Shown piece after piece: positions 24,075-35,620 of a stretch of 64,000 nt of DNA. The notes beneath the pieces were generated by a model. The model worked only from the letters and a program-made list of their open reading frames with translations, made no database searches and was not told the origin of the DNA. This DNA comes from Corylus avellana (taxonomy: Eukaryota > Streptophyta > Magnoliopsida > Fagales > Betulaceae). The stretch lies in assembly GCF_901000735.1 (NCBI RefSeq), contig NC_081543.1, forward strand, positions 17,387,574 to 17,451,573, in the 5' to 3' direction. Each line of letters starts with the position of its first letter. Position 1 is the first letter of the stretch. The position numbers and the translations under genes are program-made.

Positions 24075-25255
24075 TGTTGTGAGTTTTAATTACTCGCAAG
24101 TGCATGAATCGTTTGCAATAAAGGGTTTTGCAAGTGCGAGGTCGATCCCACAGAGAATAGTGTTTTTGAAAACAATTTTAATCTAAAGTAATTAAATCCT
24201 AACCTAGTTCCAAAAGGTTTTTGATTTTGAAATTGAAAACAAAATAAAATAAAATTAATCAAAAAATAAATACTATGGTTTCAGAATTCACACTCACCAA
24301 ATCAAAGCCCACATTATTATGTTTGTTCATACATCTGAATTTCAATAAAATCCTATGCATGTTCCTTTTTATAAAAATAACCTATTGAAAGATTCCATGA
24401 ATCCATCCATAACACAAATCACAATGCATATCCAACTTAAATCAAAATCATCCAATGTATCCATTTCATGAACGAAAAACGATGGATGTCCAATTTAAAT
24501 TGAAAGATGCAATATATCCGTCGAATGAAACACATTGAATATCCAACTTTGGCACAAATATTAATCTAAACAATCAATTACAATAACTTAATCAAATAAT
24601 TGAATTGAAACGAACATACATTACACTAAACGTCAAATTGTACGAACAAAACATAAAAATATGCAAACAAATCAATGGTGAGGCTTCATCTTCAACTTTA
24701 ATTGAAGGTTTAGCCTCTCATGAAAAAAGGAATCAGAAAGAAACTAATTAACTTCATTAAAATCAAAGAACTTACAAAAGAATTGATGTTCAGAGCTACA
24801 AAAACCCAAAAAACACGAAAATGACAAAGAACAGTGCCCCCCTGGCGTGCCTCCGTGTGGTTTACAATAAAAAAATTGATATTTATAATGCTAGTTAGGG
24901 TTTCAGCACTGTCAGGTCGGATGAGTGCGCTCAAGCGTACTCGTGCAGGTTTCAGCTCTTCTACAGCGCAACGCACGAGCGCTGCTTGCTTGGGTGTATG
25001 CGGGGGTGCGCGCAAGCGTGCCTTGCATGGGCTTGAGTGCAGATGTGCTCAAGCGTGGAACTATGCGCTCGATCGTGCCCCTTCCAGAAATTCTTCAATT
25101 TCTTTGCAACTTCCACACTTAGACTGCAATTTTCTCTTAACAAGCTGCAAAACACTAAGATACCAAAACTAACAAAAACATCATAAAATAATAAAACTAA
25201 ATGCTTAGGAAATGCAAATTAAGTGGTCCAAATATGCAATATTTGACACTCATCA
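24075..25255 (-). repeat. 5' LTR of the non-autonomous element
   Basis: TGTTGTGAG at the left and GACACTCATCA at the right. It is near-identical in most 60-base lines to 19393-20596, with scattered substitutions and short indels, which suggests an insertion that is old but not ancient. Confidence 0.85.
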
Positions 25256-26506
25256 CAAACCCACAATGTTCATTTTGTATTCCAAAATCTGGTAACTTGT
25301 TGCTCTAGTGTTACCCAACCGGCCTATTTTCATTGAATTTCATCATTATATTTTTTGTGTTAAGGATCTTTGATCGGGGAATTTATTGCTTTAAAGCCCT
25401 AGTAGACTCGGTCTTTATCCTTGGCCTTCCTCTTCTTCATCGATCTTGTGCTGCTTTTGTTGGCGAATGTGTCGCCATTGATCAATGGTATCATCATCTT
25501 GGTCTCCCTGCTATACCTTTGCTTTGATGCATTCAAAGCAAAGTTTAAACTCATTAATTACGTATCTTTGCTTTGATATATTATAAATAGTATTCCATGT
25601 GGGACAACTGGACAAGCTAATATATTATAAATAGTATTCCATGTGGGACAACTGGACAAGCTAACTATTATTGTTAGAGATGTGTGCTTGATTTTCTTTA
25701 ATTGGTGTGGGACACTTGTAAGCAAACAAATACACATAAAATCAAAAAGAGTTTACTCTTAACACTTAATAGTAGCAAAAAAAATGTTTAATATACATGA
25801 TTAATATTACTAATATATGAAATTGACTTTGATAAAAAAAAAAATAATAATAATAATAATAAAAAAAAACGTTTATTATATATACAAATTATCTAACATT
25901 TTTTTTTTAATATTAACCAATTGGCTCTCTCTATATATAACTAAACTAATTAACTAATTAGTTACCTTATTTTAATACACACAATACACTAGTATTTATG
26001 CTACATACTATATAAGCATAAATACTATTTGTAATATATAAACTATTTTATATATATATATATATATAAGTCGCGCTAATAAGTGAGTCGAGCCCCTTGA
26101 AAGTAATTGAAAGTCATATACATTAAGGTCTTTGATGTATTTCACTTGAAAATACATAGCAAGTTTTTTTTGTACATACGAAGGACTTTATCATATTACT
26201 TGAAAATTTTCAAGTCAAAATGATAAGCTATTAACTGCATACACCTAGTCAACCCCCTTCTAGGTGTTGTCTAGATTCGTTTTTAAGTTCTGCAATATCC
26301 ATAATACACAAAAAAACTAAACAAAATACGGGAAAAGGAAAGAAGAAGTAAATTATTCTAAACTTAACGGTTTTTCACATGTGACTTATCATTGTGTCCA
26401 GATATATTACCATGAAGTCCTTACTTGAGGGAGATCGGTCCGATGGTACATCACGTGTGACGTATAGAACAACTGGCATGGTTGCTGCCTACGACACATC
26501 AATCCA
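25256..26506. other. Intergenic, AT-rich, two simple repeats
   Basis: No gene is supported. Around 25310-25340 the text resembles 18985-19010 (shared word CCTATTTTCATTGAAT, in one place CATATTTTC), so these flanks may have been related before the LTR insertion. A 44-bp tandem repeat is at 25577-25664 and a (TA)n run at about 26045-26068. Confidence 0.5.
25577..25664. repeat. 44-bp tandem repeat, two copies
   Basis: The unit beginning TATATTATAAATAGTATTCC occurs at 25577 and again at 25621 with no visible change, so the duplication is recent. It contains TATAAATAG, a TATA-like word, in each copy. Confidence 0.85.
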
Positions 26507-27847
26507 TTATTCCCCGTATATCTTCTTTAGAGCATCAACAAATGATGGATCCGTGAGACCGCAGTCCTTTTGAATGAAGTTGTGGATGGTACAACACGCG
26601 ATCACAAAATATCGCTGATATTGTATGGAAAACGGAGGCATACACTTGAAGATTTTGAAACGTTTCTTCAGAATTCTGAACGTTCTTTCAACAACTGAAT
26701 GTAGGGAGGAGTGCCTGTAATGAAAAAATTCCATAACATTCTTGGGGTTATCCGAGATTGACAAAATGTCTTCGGATGGTATCTTTCATTGCAATGCAGG
26801 TTAAGAAACCCCTTGTAGTAGCCATAGCCTGAGTCACAAAACCTACATATTACATAGAAAATGTAACATGCACACTTTACGAACTAGTACCTTCAGTTGG
26901 CATGGGAAAGCGGACTTTTGGATCGTAGATGCACTCCCAAAAAATCCGAAAGTCATGTGTCCTGCCCTCTCAACCAGCATAATCATAAGTGAAACATTGG
27001 TCAAACTCAACTATACACAACGCATTCTGCAATGTGTTCGACGTTCTATCCCGATACAGCACCTTGTTCTCCCCTCTCACGTTTGCATCAACGTGGGTGC
27101 CATCAATGGCCCCAATGCATTTCTGGGACAAATAAAAAAAAAAATCATAAAATCAATAAATGTTACTAATAAACGTAAATGCTTACATTTCAGCAACTAA
27201 ACTTTTCCAACTAAACACTACGTTGGTTTTAATATGACTTACTCCGAACCACAGATAATAGCGGCTATCTTTCATGACATACGGATGAGGCATTTGTATT
27301 ACGGATGGTCGTATGATGGTTTTTCTAAGCCTACAAAGCACTTTCGAAACTAGGTGACAATATCAGTTTATTGTTTTTGAAGATCATTGTATCCTATCCA
27401 ACACATCCCTATGCGAGTGACCGTGTGTGGCAACTAAGAGAAATGTCGCAACTTGCTCTGTAATCTTAACATAACGACTGTTCTTTAAGAAACCATTTTG
27501 TTTCAATGTGTTACACAGTTTCAAGAATGTACTCGGCCCCATCTGAAATCACTCATAGCATGTAGTTTTGTTGACATGATAAGTACCCAATGTACCCACA
27601 TAGCGTCGGTCAACTGTGAAGTCCTTTGAGGAATTGGCATGCGCCTTATTAATGGGTGCATTAAATGGTTGTAACATTCTTGCACTAATTCAAACATGCA
27701 TAAAAGAAGAACCTCCAATTCCTCCCTTAGTAATGAATCCAAATTCAGCTCGTCATCGTTGTCATCCGATACCTCTAAATCGGAATCTGTAACATCATCA
27801 CAGTGTGTGAAATCATTGTTATCAGCTGAGGTTTCATCTACATCCAT
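26507..27847 (-). pseudogene. PIF/Harbinger transposase (HARBI1-like), broken
   Basis: Minus-strand pieces give a DDE_Tnp_4 transposase in order: an acidic N-terminal part and helix-turn-helix-like region (27847 to about 27250), a catalytic exon (26892-27122) with GAIDGTHVDANVRGE and THDFRIFWE, and a C-terminal part (26764-26507) with YRHSSLHSVVERTF and VIACCTIHNFI. The two Asp and the Glu of the triad can be seen. It is dead: a TGA at 26970-26972 sits where Trp is expected, two stops lie between 27250 and 27390, and the frame shifts near 26760. The final stop is at 26507. It pairs with the Myb-like ORF1 upstream on the same strand. Confidence 0.85.
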
Positions 27848-28087
27848 GTCGAAAAACCTACAATTTAATGGAATGCATAATGTCCCTTAGGTCTACATCA
27901 TATTGAAATATGCATCCTTAGATATTAAAACCACAAAACATAGTATAGATTTAAAATCTACAAACATATTAAGGAATAAGCGTCCGTACACTACTAAAAT
28001 TTAGATGATGCACATAATCACAACTAGGTAATAATGTCTTTCAAGTGAAGCATAATAGAAAGATAACTTAAAATGATAATTATTGTA

Positions 28088-30480
28088 TCAATTATCGCCG
28101 GAGGGCATGAAATTCACAACCCACTGACGTCCCGCGGTATTCATGTTCAATATGATCGATGCCCAGTGTGGGTCCTTAAGGGTTTGACACATCTCCACAT
28201 ATGAAGTAGGAGGCATTGACATCTCCTCAGCAAGAACATTAACTATGTTCATAACAGTTGCAGCAGAACCTTGAGATGAAGGGTGCCGGGCAGACTTACC
28301 ATCCCTAACTGACGGGGAACTATTGGATATTTTCAAATGTCGGATGACTATATCCTTAATGGAATCAAATTCGTTGGTAATTCGAGTGTAAACCTCCTCA
28401 CTCTTTGTGGAACACTTGCTAGAATGCGAGGACTGCAAGTTGATAAGTGCTAAATATTGCATATTTGAACCCCTTTATTTACATTAGTTAATCCTTTAGC
28501 TGTGTCGTTATTTAATATTTTGTGTTAGTTTTGTGTTTTTAGTGTTTTGTAGGTCATTGAAGAAAAACTGCAGCTTTAAAGGGAAAAATGCGAAGTTTGG
28601 AAGAAAGCATACTTTGAGAAGACCTAGATGATGTGGTTAAGTCTAACCAAATCCAAGAAAAGGTTAAATCAGATTAAAGTTCAGATTTGATAAGATTTCG
28701 GATCGGATTCAAATTTAGATTCTGCATACGTCTTAGTATTTTGACCATAACTCTCCACTCAAATATCCGATTGACGTGATTCAAACGGAATTGGAAAGCT
28801 AGCTCAAAATACTACAATTTGTTGTGAAATAGAATTTTCGTAATTCGGACGGTTTCTATGTCAAAATCGCCCCGCAATTAAGAGACACAAATTTGGACGA
28901 ATCCTAGTCCGATTTCAGACTTCTATTCTGACTGGGAGACAGACCTCCGAATTATCTAAGTTTACTTGGGCTTCTAGGACTTCCCTAAGCCTATAAATAG
29001 ACTTCTTTGCATTCAAGAAAAGACAGACAATCCCAGAGAGCAAAATTCTTTAGTTTAGTTTTTTCTTTAGGTTTAGGTTTAGGTTTAGATTTTATTTTTA
29101 TGTGGAGCTAAATTCCCAACTAAGGTTGGGGATGAAGCCTCACCGATGAAGAACATCAATACTTTTATGTAAGTTTTTATTATTCTGATTTTATTGGATT
29201 TTATATTTCAATTGTTTTACTTCTAATCAATTGTATGGAGTGATTCTTGGATATCTCTTGTGATTCAAGGATACATGTGATGATTTGAGATAATTTCATA
29301 TGATTGATTGCTTGGCTTTTAACTCATAAAAATTGGATATTCCTTGTGATTTGTTCTACGGATACATCTGGTGTTTCAATTGAATTTGGATTCCTTTTGT
29401 GATTTGGTCAATGAATGGATACATGGATGGTTTTGATTAATTCTTTGAAGCATAGTAAAACATATCTATGATTTAATTTGTGAGAACTTCGGATTAATAT
29501 TGATGAACATAAAGTATGTTGTTATGATTTGGTGAGTGTGAATTCCCAAACCTTAGTACCTTTATCCTTAGATTTACTTATTTTATTTAGTTTATGTTTA
29601 TCCTTTAATTTTCAAAACTCAAAAATCAAAACCCTTTTGGAACTAGATTAGGATTTAATTAGTTTAGATATAAATTGCTCTTTCAAAAATACAATTCTCT
29701 GTGGGATCGACCTCGCACTTGCAATCCATTAAACTACAATTGATTCGTGCACTTGCGAGTTAAATAAATTTGCACAACACAAGTCCATGTCACATTTCCT
29801 CTTTCCTTCTGATTTGCCTTTCGGCTTCTATATAGGACAGCTAGGGCCCTTAGTCAAGTCAATGATGGCCAAAGGGAGATTAAGATCTACGTGATAGTCA
29901 TCATCACAATCGCAGTTCGAGGGGGATTGGGTGCTAGCATGTTTGTAGTTTCTAGTGGCAGTGGACCCTGTAAAGACGTAACACCGTTTCACGAAGGTCT
30001 GAAGTGGGCTAGTACGAATATTGTAGTACTTTTTCAATTTTGAATCTTGTTAAAAGAAAAAAAAATAATACAAACAATAGTTAAGGAAGCACAACCTCTC
30101 TAAGTGGCAAATGACATAACAATAAATACATGTTACTAATAAAGGTAAAAGCTTATTGTTCTGATGTGTTCCCATTGCTCCGGAGTTGCATTGATCGTCC
30201 CACAGTCATCATCCCAACGAAACCCAGTACCAATGTTGTCCCTTTTAAGAGCCAAGTAACTGGCATACGCCTCTCTTAGGCGATGAATTTTCTCACCAAC
30301 TTGGTAATCTGTGTACTGAGTGTCATCATCAAGTTGGTTGTTCAGCCTTTGGGTAATGCGAGGAATTATTTTTTTTCGATATGGTGGTCGTGTACCTTCT
30401 TCAAGGAATTCTCTCAGAATGTCGATCAGACTGTCCTCGTGGGCTTCTTCCCATTTTCGTAACACTGTTAACCTGGCCAA
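28088..30480 (-). pseudogene. Myb/SANT-like ORF1 of a PIF/Harbinger element, split by a solo LTR
   Basis: The first exon (about 30480-30150) encodes a Myb/SANT-like domain: WEEAHEDSLIDILREFLEEG, then a conserved span to YASYLALKRDNIGTGFRWDDD. The next piece (30037 to about 29785) carries an acidic segment and a Lys-rich tail, with an in-frame TAG at 29828-29830. The third (28435-28088) ends GRQWVVNFMPSGDN and a stop. Between the last two lies the solo LTR 28441-29779; the reading phase is the same on both sides of it, so it inserted into coding sequence. In Harbinger elements such an ORF1 binds the termini and works with the transposase, which lies just downstream here. Confidence 0.75.
28441..29779 (+). 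mobile_element. Solo LTR with perfect 5-bp duplication, inside Harbinger ORF1
   Basis: TGATAAGTGCTAAAT at the start and TTTGCACAACA at the end, 1339 bp, flanked by identical CAAGT (28436-28440 and 29780-29784). It is the plus-strand counterpart of the LTRs at 223-1592 and 24075-25255, sharing the first 30 bases, the AACCTAGTTCC-like word and the AAGTGCGAGGTCGA region in inverted form. No PBS follows, so no internal region was kept. Confidence 0.93.
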
Positions 30481-30965
30481 CGAGGGGGGAGGGTGAGTGG
30501 GTGGAAACAACATGCTTGCGGGGGGATTTGCGTGGAGTGGAAAAAAATGACATCTATGATTTAGGAGGATCACGTGTGACAAATTGATTATTGGCATATA
30601 TGCATAAATATATGAAGCATATAGATCCCAACAATAAGATCTTATATATGAATGTAGTTGATAGTTAATGTAGATAAAGAGATCAGACAACAAAAGATAA
30701 CAAGAAGAACACATTAAGAAATTGTAAACACGAACAAATATAATTAAAGGATGAGTTTGATTTAACTAGAATAATCAACGAATCTTTTTGGGTATGGCGT
30801 CACGTGTTCATAAGGAGTATCCACCGTACTGAGAAACAAACGATAATCATCTTAATTGCAACACAAATAATCACTTTATGTCTCCATGCACCAAAATTAT
30901 ACAAAAGGAGAGTAGGACTGCATTATGTCAGAAGCATTATTCAGCATAAACTTTATGGTTCTTAT
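30481..30965. other. Upstream of Harbinger ORF1
   Basis: AT-rich sequence. It should hold the promoter and terminal repeat of the Harbinger element, but I could not place a TIR with a TTA target. Confidence 0.4.
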
Positions 30966-32285
30966 TGTTAAGTGCCAAAATATTCATATTTTAGCCCTTA
31001 AACTTATATGTGTTAATTCCTTAAGTATGTTAATTTGTGCTATTTTAGTTCATTTTTGTGTTTTCCATGCTTTTGTAGGCTTTTTGAAGAAAATAAAGTA
31101 AATCTAGAAGATTCGGGCTCAAAAAGAGAAATTGGAAAAAGTTGGAGCTTCTGACAGTGCGATCGAACGCACTACCAAAAAGGATGAGCATTAGAAACGG
31201 CCATTTGCAATCGAGCGCACATGATTTGCGATCGATCACACCCGTGCGCAGGAGATAAATCAAGAGTGCGGCTAGACTGTAATTATTTCCATATTAGGGT
31301 TTTCCAACTCCCACTTGTAATAGGATTAAAACCCTACAAATTCCCTAAGTTTACTAGTGTAACAAGGATTTCTAAAGCCTATAAATAGACCTCTTAGGTT
31401 ATAGGAATAGGTGTGGGGAAAAGAGGCACAAGCTTTGGAAAGGAATTAAAGGCTAAATCAAGAGGAGTTTGAGTTTTTTCTCTTCCACCTTTTTATTTTC
31501 ATTATGTAGTTTATATTTTAATTAGGGCTAAGATTGAAGCCCTAATCATGTCTATTTATGATTACAATATTGGCACCTTTGCTACAATTATATTTGGTGT
31601 TTTTAACTTGATTAATACCTGTTTTCATGAATTCCTCATATGTGTTTGTCTGGCCAACATATGCATGTGGTATGGACTAGTTAGTTAAATCAATTTGGAT
31701 GACCGAGTCTTAGGTTTAACAAGAGTAACAAAAGAATCCACACCGCGGTTCTTGGGTTAATCAACATGGGGAACCGGGAGTAGACACCCATGCCCTAGGC
31801 TTCGTGTGTATGTCGATTTTCACAGATTTATGCTTTCTTAAAGAACATCTTAGTAGACACCCATACTAAATCCTTTAAGAAAGAAAAGAATTAGAGTAGA
31901 CACCTATGCCTAATTCGTTGCTTAGGGAAATCAATAGCTTAAGGAGTAAACACTCATGCCCTTAGGTTGGCAAACATTAGATATACCGGTATAATTGGCG
32001 CATTGGCATAGAGTTATCTTAATTAGTCTGATTAGTAGTGGATATCAAAACCTTAATCCTTTTTAGTTTTTGTTTACCTTTTATTTTATTTCTTTATATT
32101 AAATTCAATCGTGACAATTGAATTTTATCTTTTAATTAAATAGGAAATTACTTCTAAGCATAATTTACAAATCCTCGTGGGAATAATCTCGTATTTGCCT
32201 GCTATACTATCGTTTGATCTTGTGCACTTGCGAGTTAAAACATATTAAATATTATCTATTAATTTAGGTAGTATTTGACACAACA
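30966..32285 (+). mobile_element. Solo LTR of a related family
   Basis: It starts TGTTAAGTGCC and ends GACACAACA; flanks CTTAT (30961-30965) and CTTAG (32286-32290) agree at four of five bases. The layout follows the 28441 solo LTR (start word, AT-rich middle, CACTTGCGAGTTAA near the end) but the body differs. It carries GATCGA-centred palindromes at 31151 and 31224-31232 in place of CTCGAG. A module around 31690-31970 repeats the phrase TAGACACCCATACT or close forms about four times at irregular spacing. Confidence 0.75.
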
Positions 32286-32630
32286 CTTAGAAAAGAGAGA
32301 GGTGTTCACTGTGTTGGAAAAACCACGTTTGCAGCTTATGTTTCTAAAACATGAAGCGAAATTGATGGACAACTGCCATTTCTTTACTTGATTAGCTAGT
32401 GGATAAATTTGCAATAAGACACTTGTTATTTTCGGTGTTGGGATGTTTGAACTATGTGTGTTTTTATTATTATTATTATTATAATTGGACAATGTGATTT
32501 TATTTTCTCCACTTGATATGACTTATGTTATATTATATTTTGATAAATGTGATTGTTGAACAATTTCTTTAAAAGATAGTTTTATGTGTTTTATCTTATT
32601 AATTGTTAATATTTTTTAGGTATCACTCAC

Positions 32631-34034
32631 ATGGATTATGATGATTATATGGATTATGGTAATGATGATCATTGTCATGATAATGACGATAATGATGATG
32701 ATGATAGTGATGATGAATTTTACCATCTTGTTTTTGTTGGATGTCGTGTAGTAGTGACGTATGTCATTAAATACATTGATAAACAACCTTGTAGAAATTC
32801 TAAAGAAATTGGATATAGGTGGTTGATACATACGATGACTGGAAATGAGACTATATGTCATGATATGTTTAGAATGAAACCATATATTTTCTTTCAATTA
32901 TGTAATGTTCTGCAACATACATATGGACTTCAGCACATGAGCCATATTAGACTAGAAGAGTCAGTAGGTATATGTTTGATGATTCTTGCACAAGGATCAT
33001 GTAATAGAATGGTTCAAGAAAGGTTTCAACATTTTGGTGAGACTATACACAGACATTTTCATAAAGTTCTGAAAGCGCTTAACCTAATGGCAATGGATCT
33101 CATCAAACCTTCTAATCCCACCTTCAATGAAGTTCCCAATACAATTCGGCACAATCCATTGTATTGGCCACATTTTAAGGAACTTATTTTATTTGTTTAT
33201 CAATATTGCTCAATTTGTGCTTGCCTTCTGTTAAAGTAGCTTAATAAGTATCTAAAATTTAACGAAATGTGTATTTTAGGACTATATCGGTGCCATTGAT
33301 GGAACACATATCCCAGTTGTTGTTAGAGAGGATAAGAAAATTCCATACATTGGAAGAAAAGGAACAACAACTCAATATGTGATGGTGGGATGCAATTTTG
33401 ATTTACTTTTTACATTTATTATGGTAGGATGGGAAGGTGCGGCACATGATACATGTATTTTTTTAGATGCTATTCGTACTCCATTTGCAAACTTTCCGAA
33501 ACCACCATTAGGTATAGTATTTTTTTAATCTTATTGATTATGAATGCATATTGTTTATGTATATCTTATAGATGATTATTATTCTCATGTGTAGAAAAAA
33601 TATTATTTCGTTGGTGCTGGATACCCCTTAATGAAAGGGTACTTGACACCTTACAAAAGGGAGAGATATCACTTTCCCGATTTTCGTCGGGCTGGTCAAG
33701 GAAATGGGATAGAGGAGAGGTATAACCATGTTCACTCATCAATTAGAAGTGTTATCGAGTGAACTTTTGGTGTGTGGAAGAATAGGTGGCATATTTTAAG
33801 GCAAATGTCATCGTATGATATTAACGACTAAATGCTCATTGTAATTGCTACTGCGGTCCTTCATAATTTTATTAGAATACATATAGAAATGATAAGGGGT
33901 TTAAGTGGGATAAAGATAACTCCGATAATGATGATGATGCATGGAGTAACAGTCAAGAAAACATTGGCAATATACATGACAAGGAGATGAAAATGGTTCG
34001 TGACAATATAGATCAATCCGTTTGTGGGCTGTAA
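32631..34034 (+). pseudogene. PIF/Harbinger transposase (HARBI1-like), second copy, broken
   Basis: Exon 1 (32631 to about 33180) codes an Asp-rich start and the N-terminal HTH-like part (ICLMILAQGSCNRMVQERF, then FHKVLKALN). Exon 2 (33280-33511) has GAIDGTHIPVVVRE and HDTCIFLDAIRTPF; exon 3 (33595-34034) has KYYFVGAGYPLMKGYL and SSIRSVIE, giving the D, D and E positions. It is inactive: TGA at 33760-33762 follows the catalytic Glu where Arg is usual, TAA at 33829-33831, a frame change near 33890, and the exon 1 donor reads GA instead of GT. The last stop is 34032-34034. Its orientation is opposite to the copy at 26507-27847, and no ORF1 partner is seen beside it. Confidence 0.83.
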
Positions 34035-34596
34035 AGAGTGCTTTATTATTTATGTTTTAGGCTAATTTTTAATGTCCTTTAATTTTTATTTTTTTTATTT
34101 TTGGTGATTTATCAAGTACTAATTTAAATTATTGGTGAATTATGTAATAGTTAAATTTGATAAACGTTATTAGTTTTATTTGATGAATTGTTCTTCTATT
34201 TTTTATTATATGTTTGTTTGGAATATGTTTCAAGAAAAAACAAATACAAAAACAAAAAAACACATAGAAACAAGTAATATAGCAATATATAATTGCCTAA
34301 ATAGAAAACTCAAAGTTAATGTCAAATTATAAGTCATACTTTTGTTTGCAGAGGTGTTAAAAAGAAATGTTAGTTATTTTACTGTTATAAAGAAATGTCA
34401 TTATTGATAATTTGGTCATGAAACCGCAATTATATGCTAATGTTATCCTAACACCAAATTGATAAAAAAAAAAAAAGTATTTTTTAACATGTTTTACCAT
34501 ACGCCTCTGCGATTTTAAAAAGTAGTGATTTAAAAAATGCAATTTTTGAAATCGCACTCCCAAACGGGCTCTAAAAGTGCATTTGCATCGCACATG
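34035..34596. other. Intergenic, 3' flank of the Harbinger copy
   Basis: AT-rich. Near 34500-34575 there is a MITE-like end (CCCAAACGGGCTCT with a preceding GATTTTAAAAAGTAGTGATT), a word set also seen near 45190-45480. No gene. Confidence 0.45.
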
Positions 34597-34890
34597 TAGG
34601 GGTGAAAAGGCAGGTGCCTACTAACCGCACTAACTGTTAATCGCACTAACCGCTTTTAAATGCAGTTAAGAAAAACCACTAACCGCCTAGGTGGTTACAG
34701 ATACCGGTTTTAGTTTTTGAAAAAATCGCTAACCGTTAATCATTAACTGCATTTATATATATATATAGCCAATAACTGGTAACCGTAATCGCCTAGACGG
34801 TTAGTAAAATTCACTAACCGCATCCGCTTGCCTTGCAGTTAAGGCAGTTAATAGTTAATAACCTTAATAATCGCTTTTTAAAGAAAAATT
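34597..34890. mobile_element. Truncated hAT-like fragment with CTAACCGC words
   Basis: It starts TAGGGGTGAAAAGG and carries many copies of CTAACCGC / GCGGTTAG in both orientations, like subterminal motif arrays of non-autonomous hAT elements. No right end was found. Confidence 0.4.
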
Positions 34891-34974
34891 AAAAAGTTCA
34901 ATTTTAAAAAACTAAAAACAAAAATGACGTCGTCTATATGGTAATATGATAATACCCTATTACATACGACATCA

Positions 34975-35375
34975 TCAATGACGGAACTAGGGGGGATTGG
35001 CATAGGCCCACCCCCAAAAATACGAGAAAAAACAATCAAAGTAAAAAAAAAATAAATAAATTAAAAAAAAAGAGAAGTAAAATAGGGCCAAATTTGGCTC
35101 TATTTTTAAATTTTTTGGCCCTATTTAAGATAATTTTTTGGTTCTATTCTTAATTTTTTTTTTTTTTTGCCATACTCAATAAGTTTTTTTTTTAAAAAAA
35201 AATTTGGCCCTTACTTTCAAATGCCCACTTTTTCGGCTCTTACGATAGTCTTTAATTCATAAAAAATAATCAAAATATTTTTTTTAATAAAAAAAATTAT
35301 AAAGAACCGAAAAAAATAATAATAATAATTGGCTTACCCCCTCCCATAAAATTTTCTGATCTCGTTCCTTGACAT
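34975..35375. mobile_element. MITE-like fold-back element
   Basis: AATGACGGAACTAGGGGG at the left and CTCGTTCCTTGACATCAT at the right are imperfect inverted repeats. The interior has oppositely oriented TTTGGCCCTTACTT / GGGCCAAATTTGG words. The superfamily is not determined. Confidence 0.4.
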
Positions 35376-35418
35376 CATTTTTAAATTTTTATATATGTTT
35401 AAATATAAAAATGATGCC

Positions 35419-35425
<7 letters not shown>

Positions 35426-35451
<26 letters not shown>
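35426..35451. repeat. (TA)n microsatellite
   Basis: A perfect TA run. The open frames that cross it on both strands are artefacts of the repeat. Confidence 0.9.
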
Positions 35452-35457
<6 letters not shown>

Positions 35458-35501
35458 AAAAATTGCATCTCTCGGATTTGTCGCCCATGGCCGTGGCGGA
35501 A

Positions 35502-35620
35502 TCCAATAATGGTAATGGTCATATACACGCGCCTCGTTGAGCAATTAACACGTACCTACCACATTGTTGACAGCGAATTCAATGAATTCACCATGGATTG
35601 CGTAAGCACGTGCGTCTGCA
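35502..35620 (+). promoter_or_regulatory. CACGTG-bearing block, copy 1
   Basis: Contains GCGCCTCGTTGAGC, CACGTACC and CACGTG (35607-35612). It matches the blocks at 37814-37920 and 41087-41190 but has extra internal bases, so it is the most diverged. CACGTG is the G-box core bound by bHLH/bZIP factors in plants; function here is inferred. Confidence 0.5.

Larger units (their letters stand above)
19393..25255 (-). mobile_element. Nearly complete non-autonomous LTR retrotransposon (no pol)
   Basis: Two similar LTRs (19393-20596 and 24075-25255) bracket a 3.5 kb internal region. The flanks CAAAT (19388-19392) and CAAAC (25256-25260) match at four of five bases, consistent with a 5-bp target duplication. 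A tRNA-Asp-like PBS lies just inside the right LTR and a polypurine tract just inside the left one, so the element reads on the minus strand. The interior carries only a decayed gag-like frame; no protease, RT, RNase H or integrase motif is seen. This is the layout of a large retrotransposon derivative moved by proteins from a partner. The same family gives the 1-1592 copy and the solo LTR at 28441. Confidence 0.85.

Noticed and set aside
31690..31970. CRISPR-like spaced repeats
   Set aside because: Plant nuclear DNA, uneven spacing and variable repeats inside an LTR.
32631..32897. Minus-strand Ile-rich frame opposite the Harbinger exon
   Set aside because: Shadow of the Asp-rich start of the transposase; only the plus strand gives family motifs.
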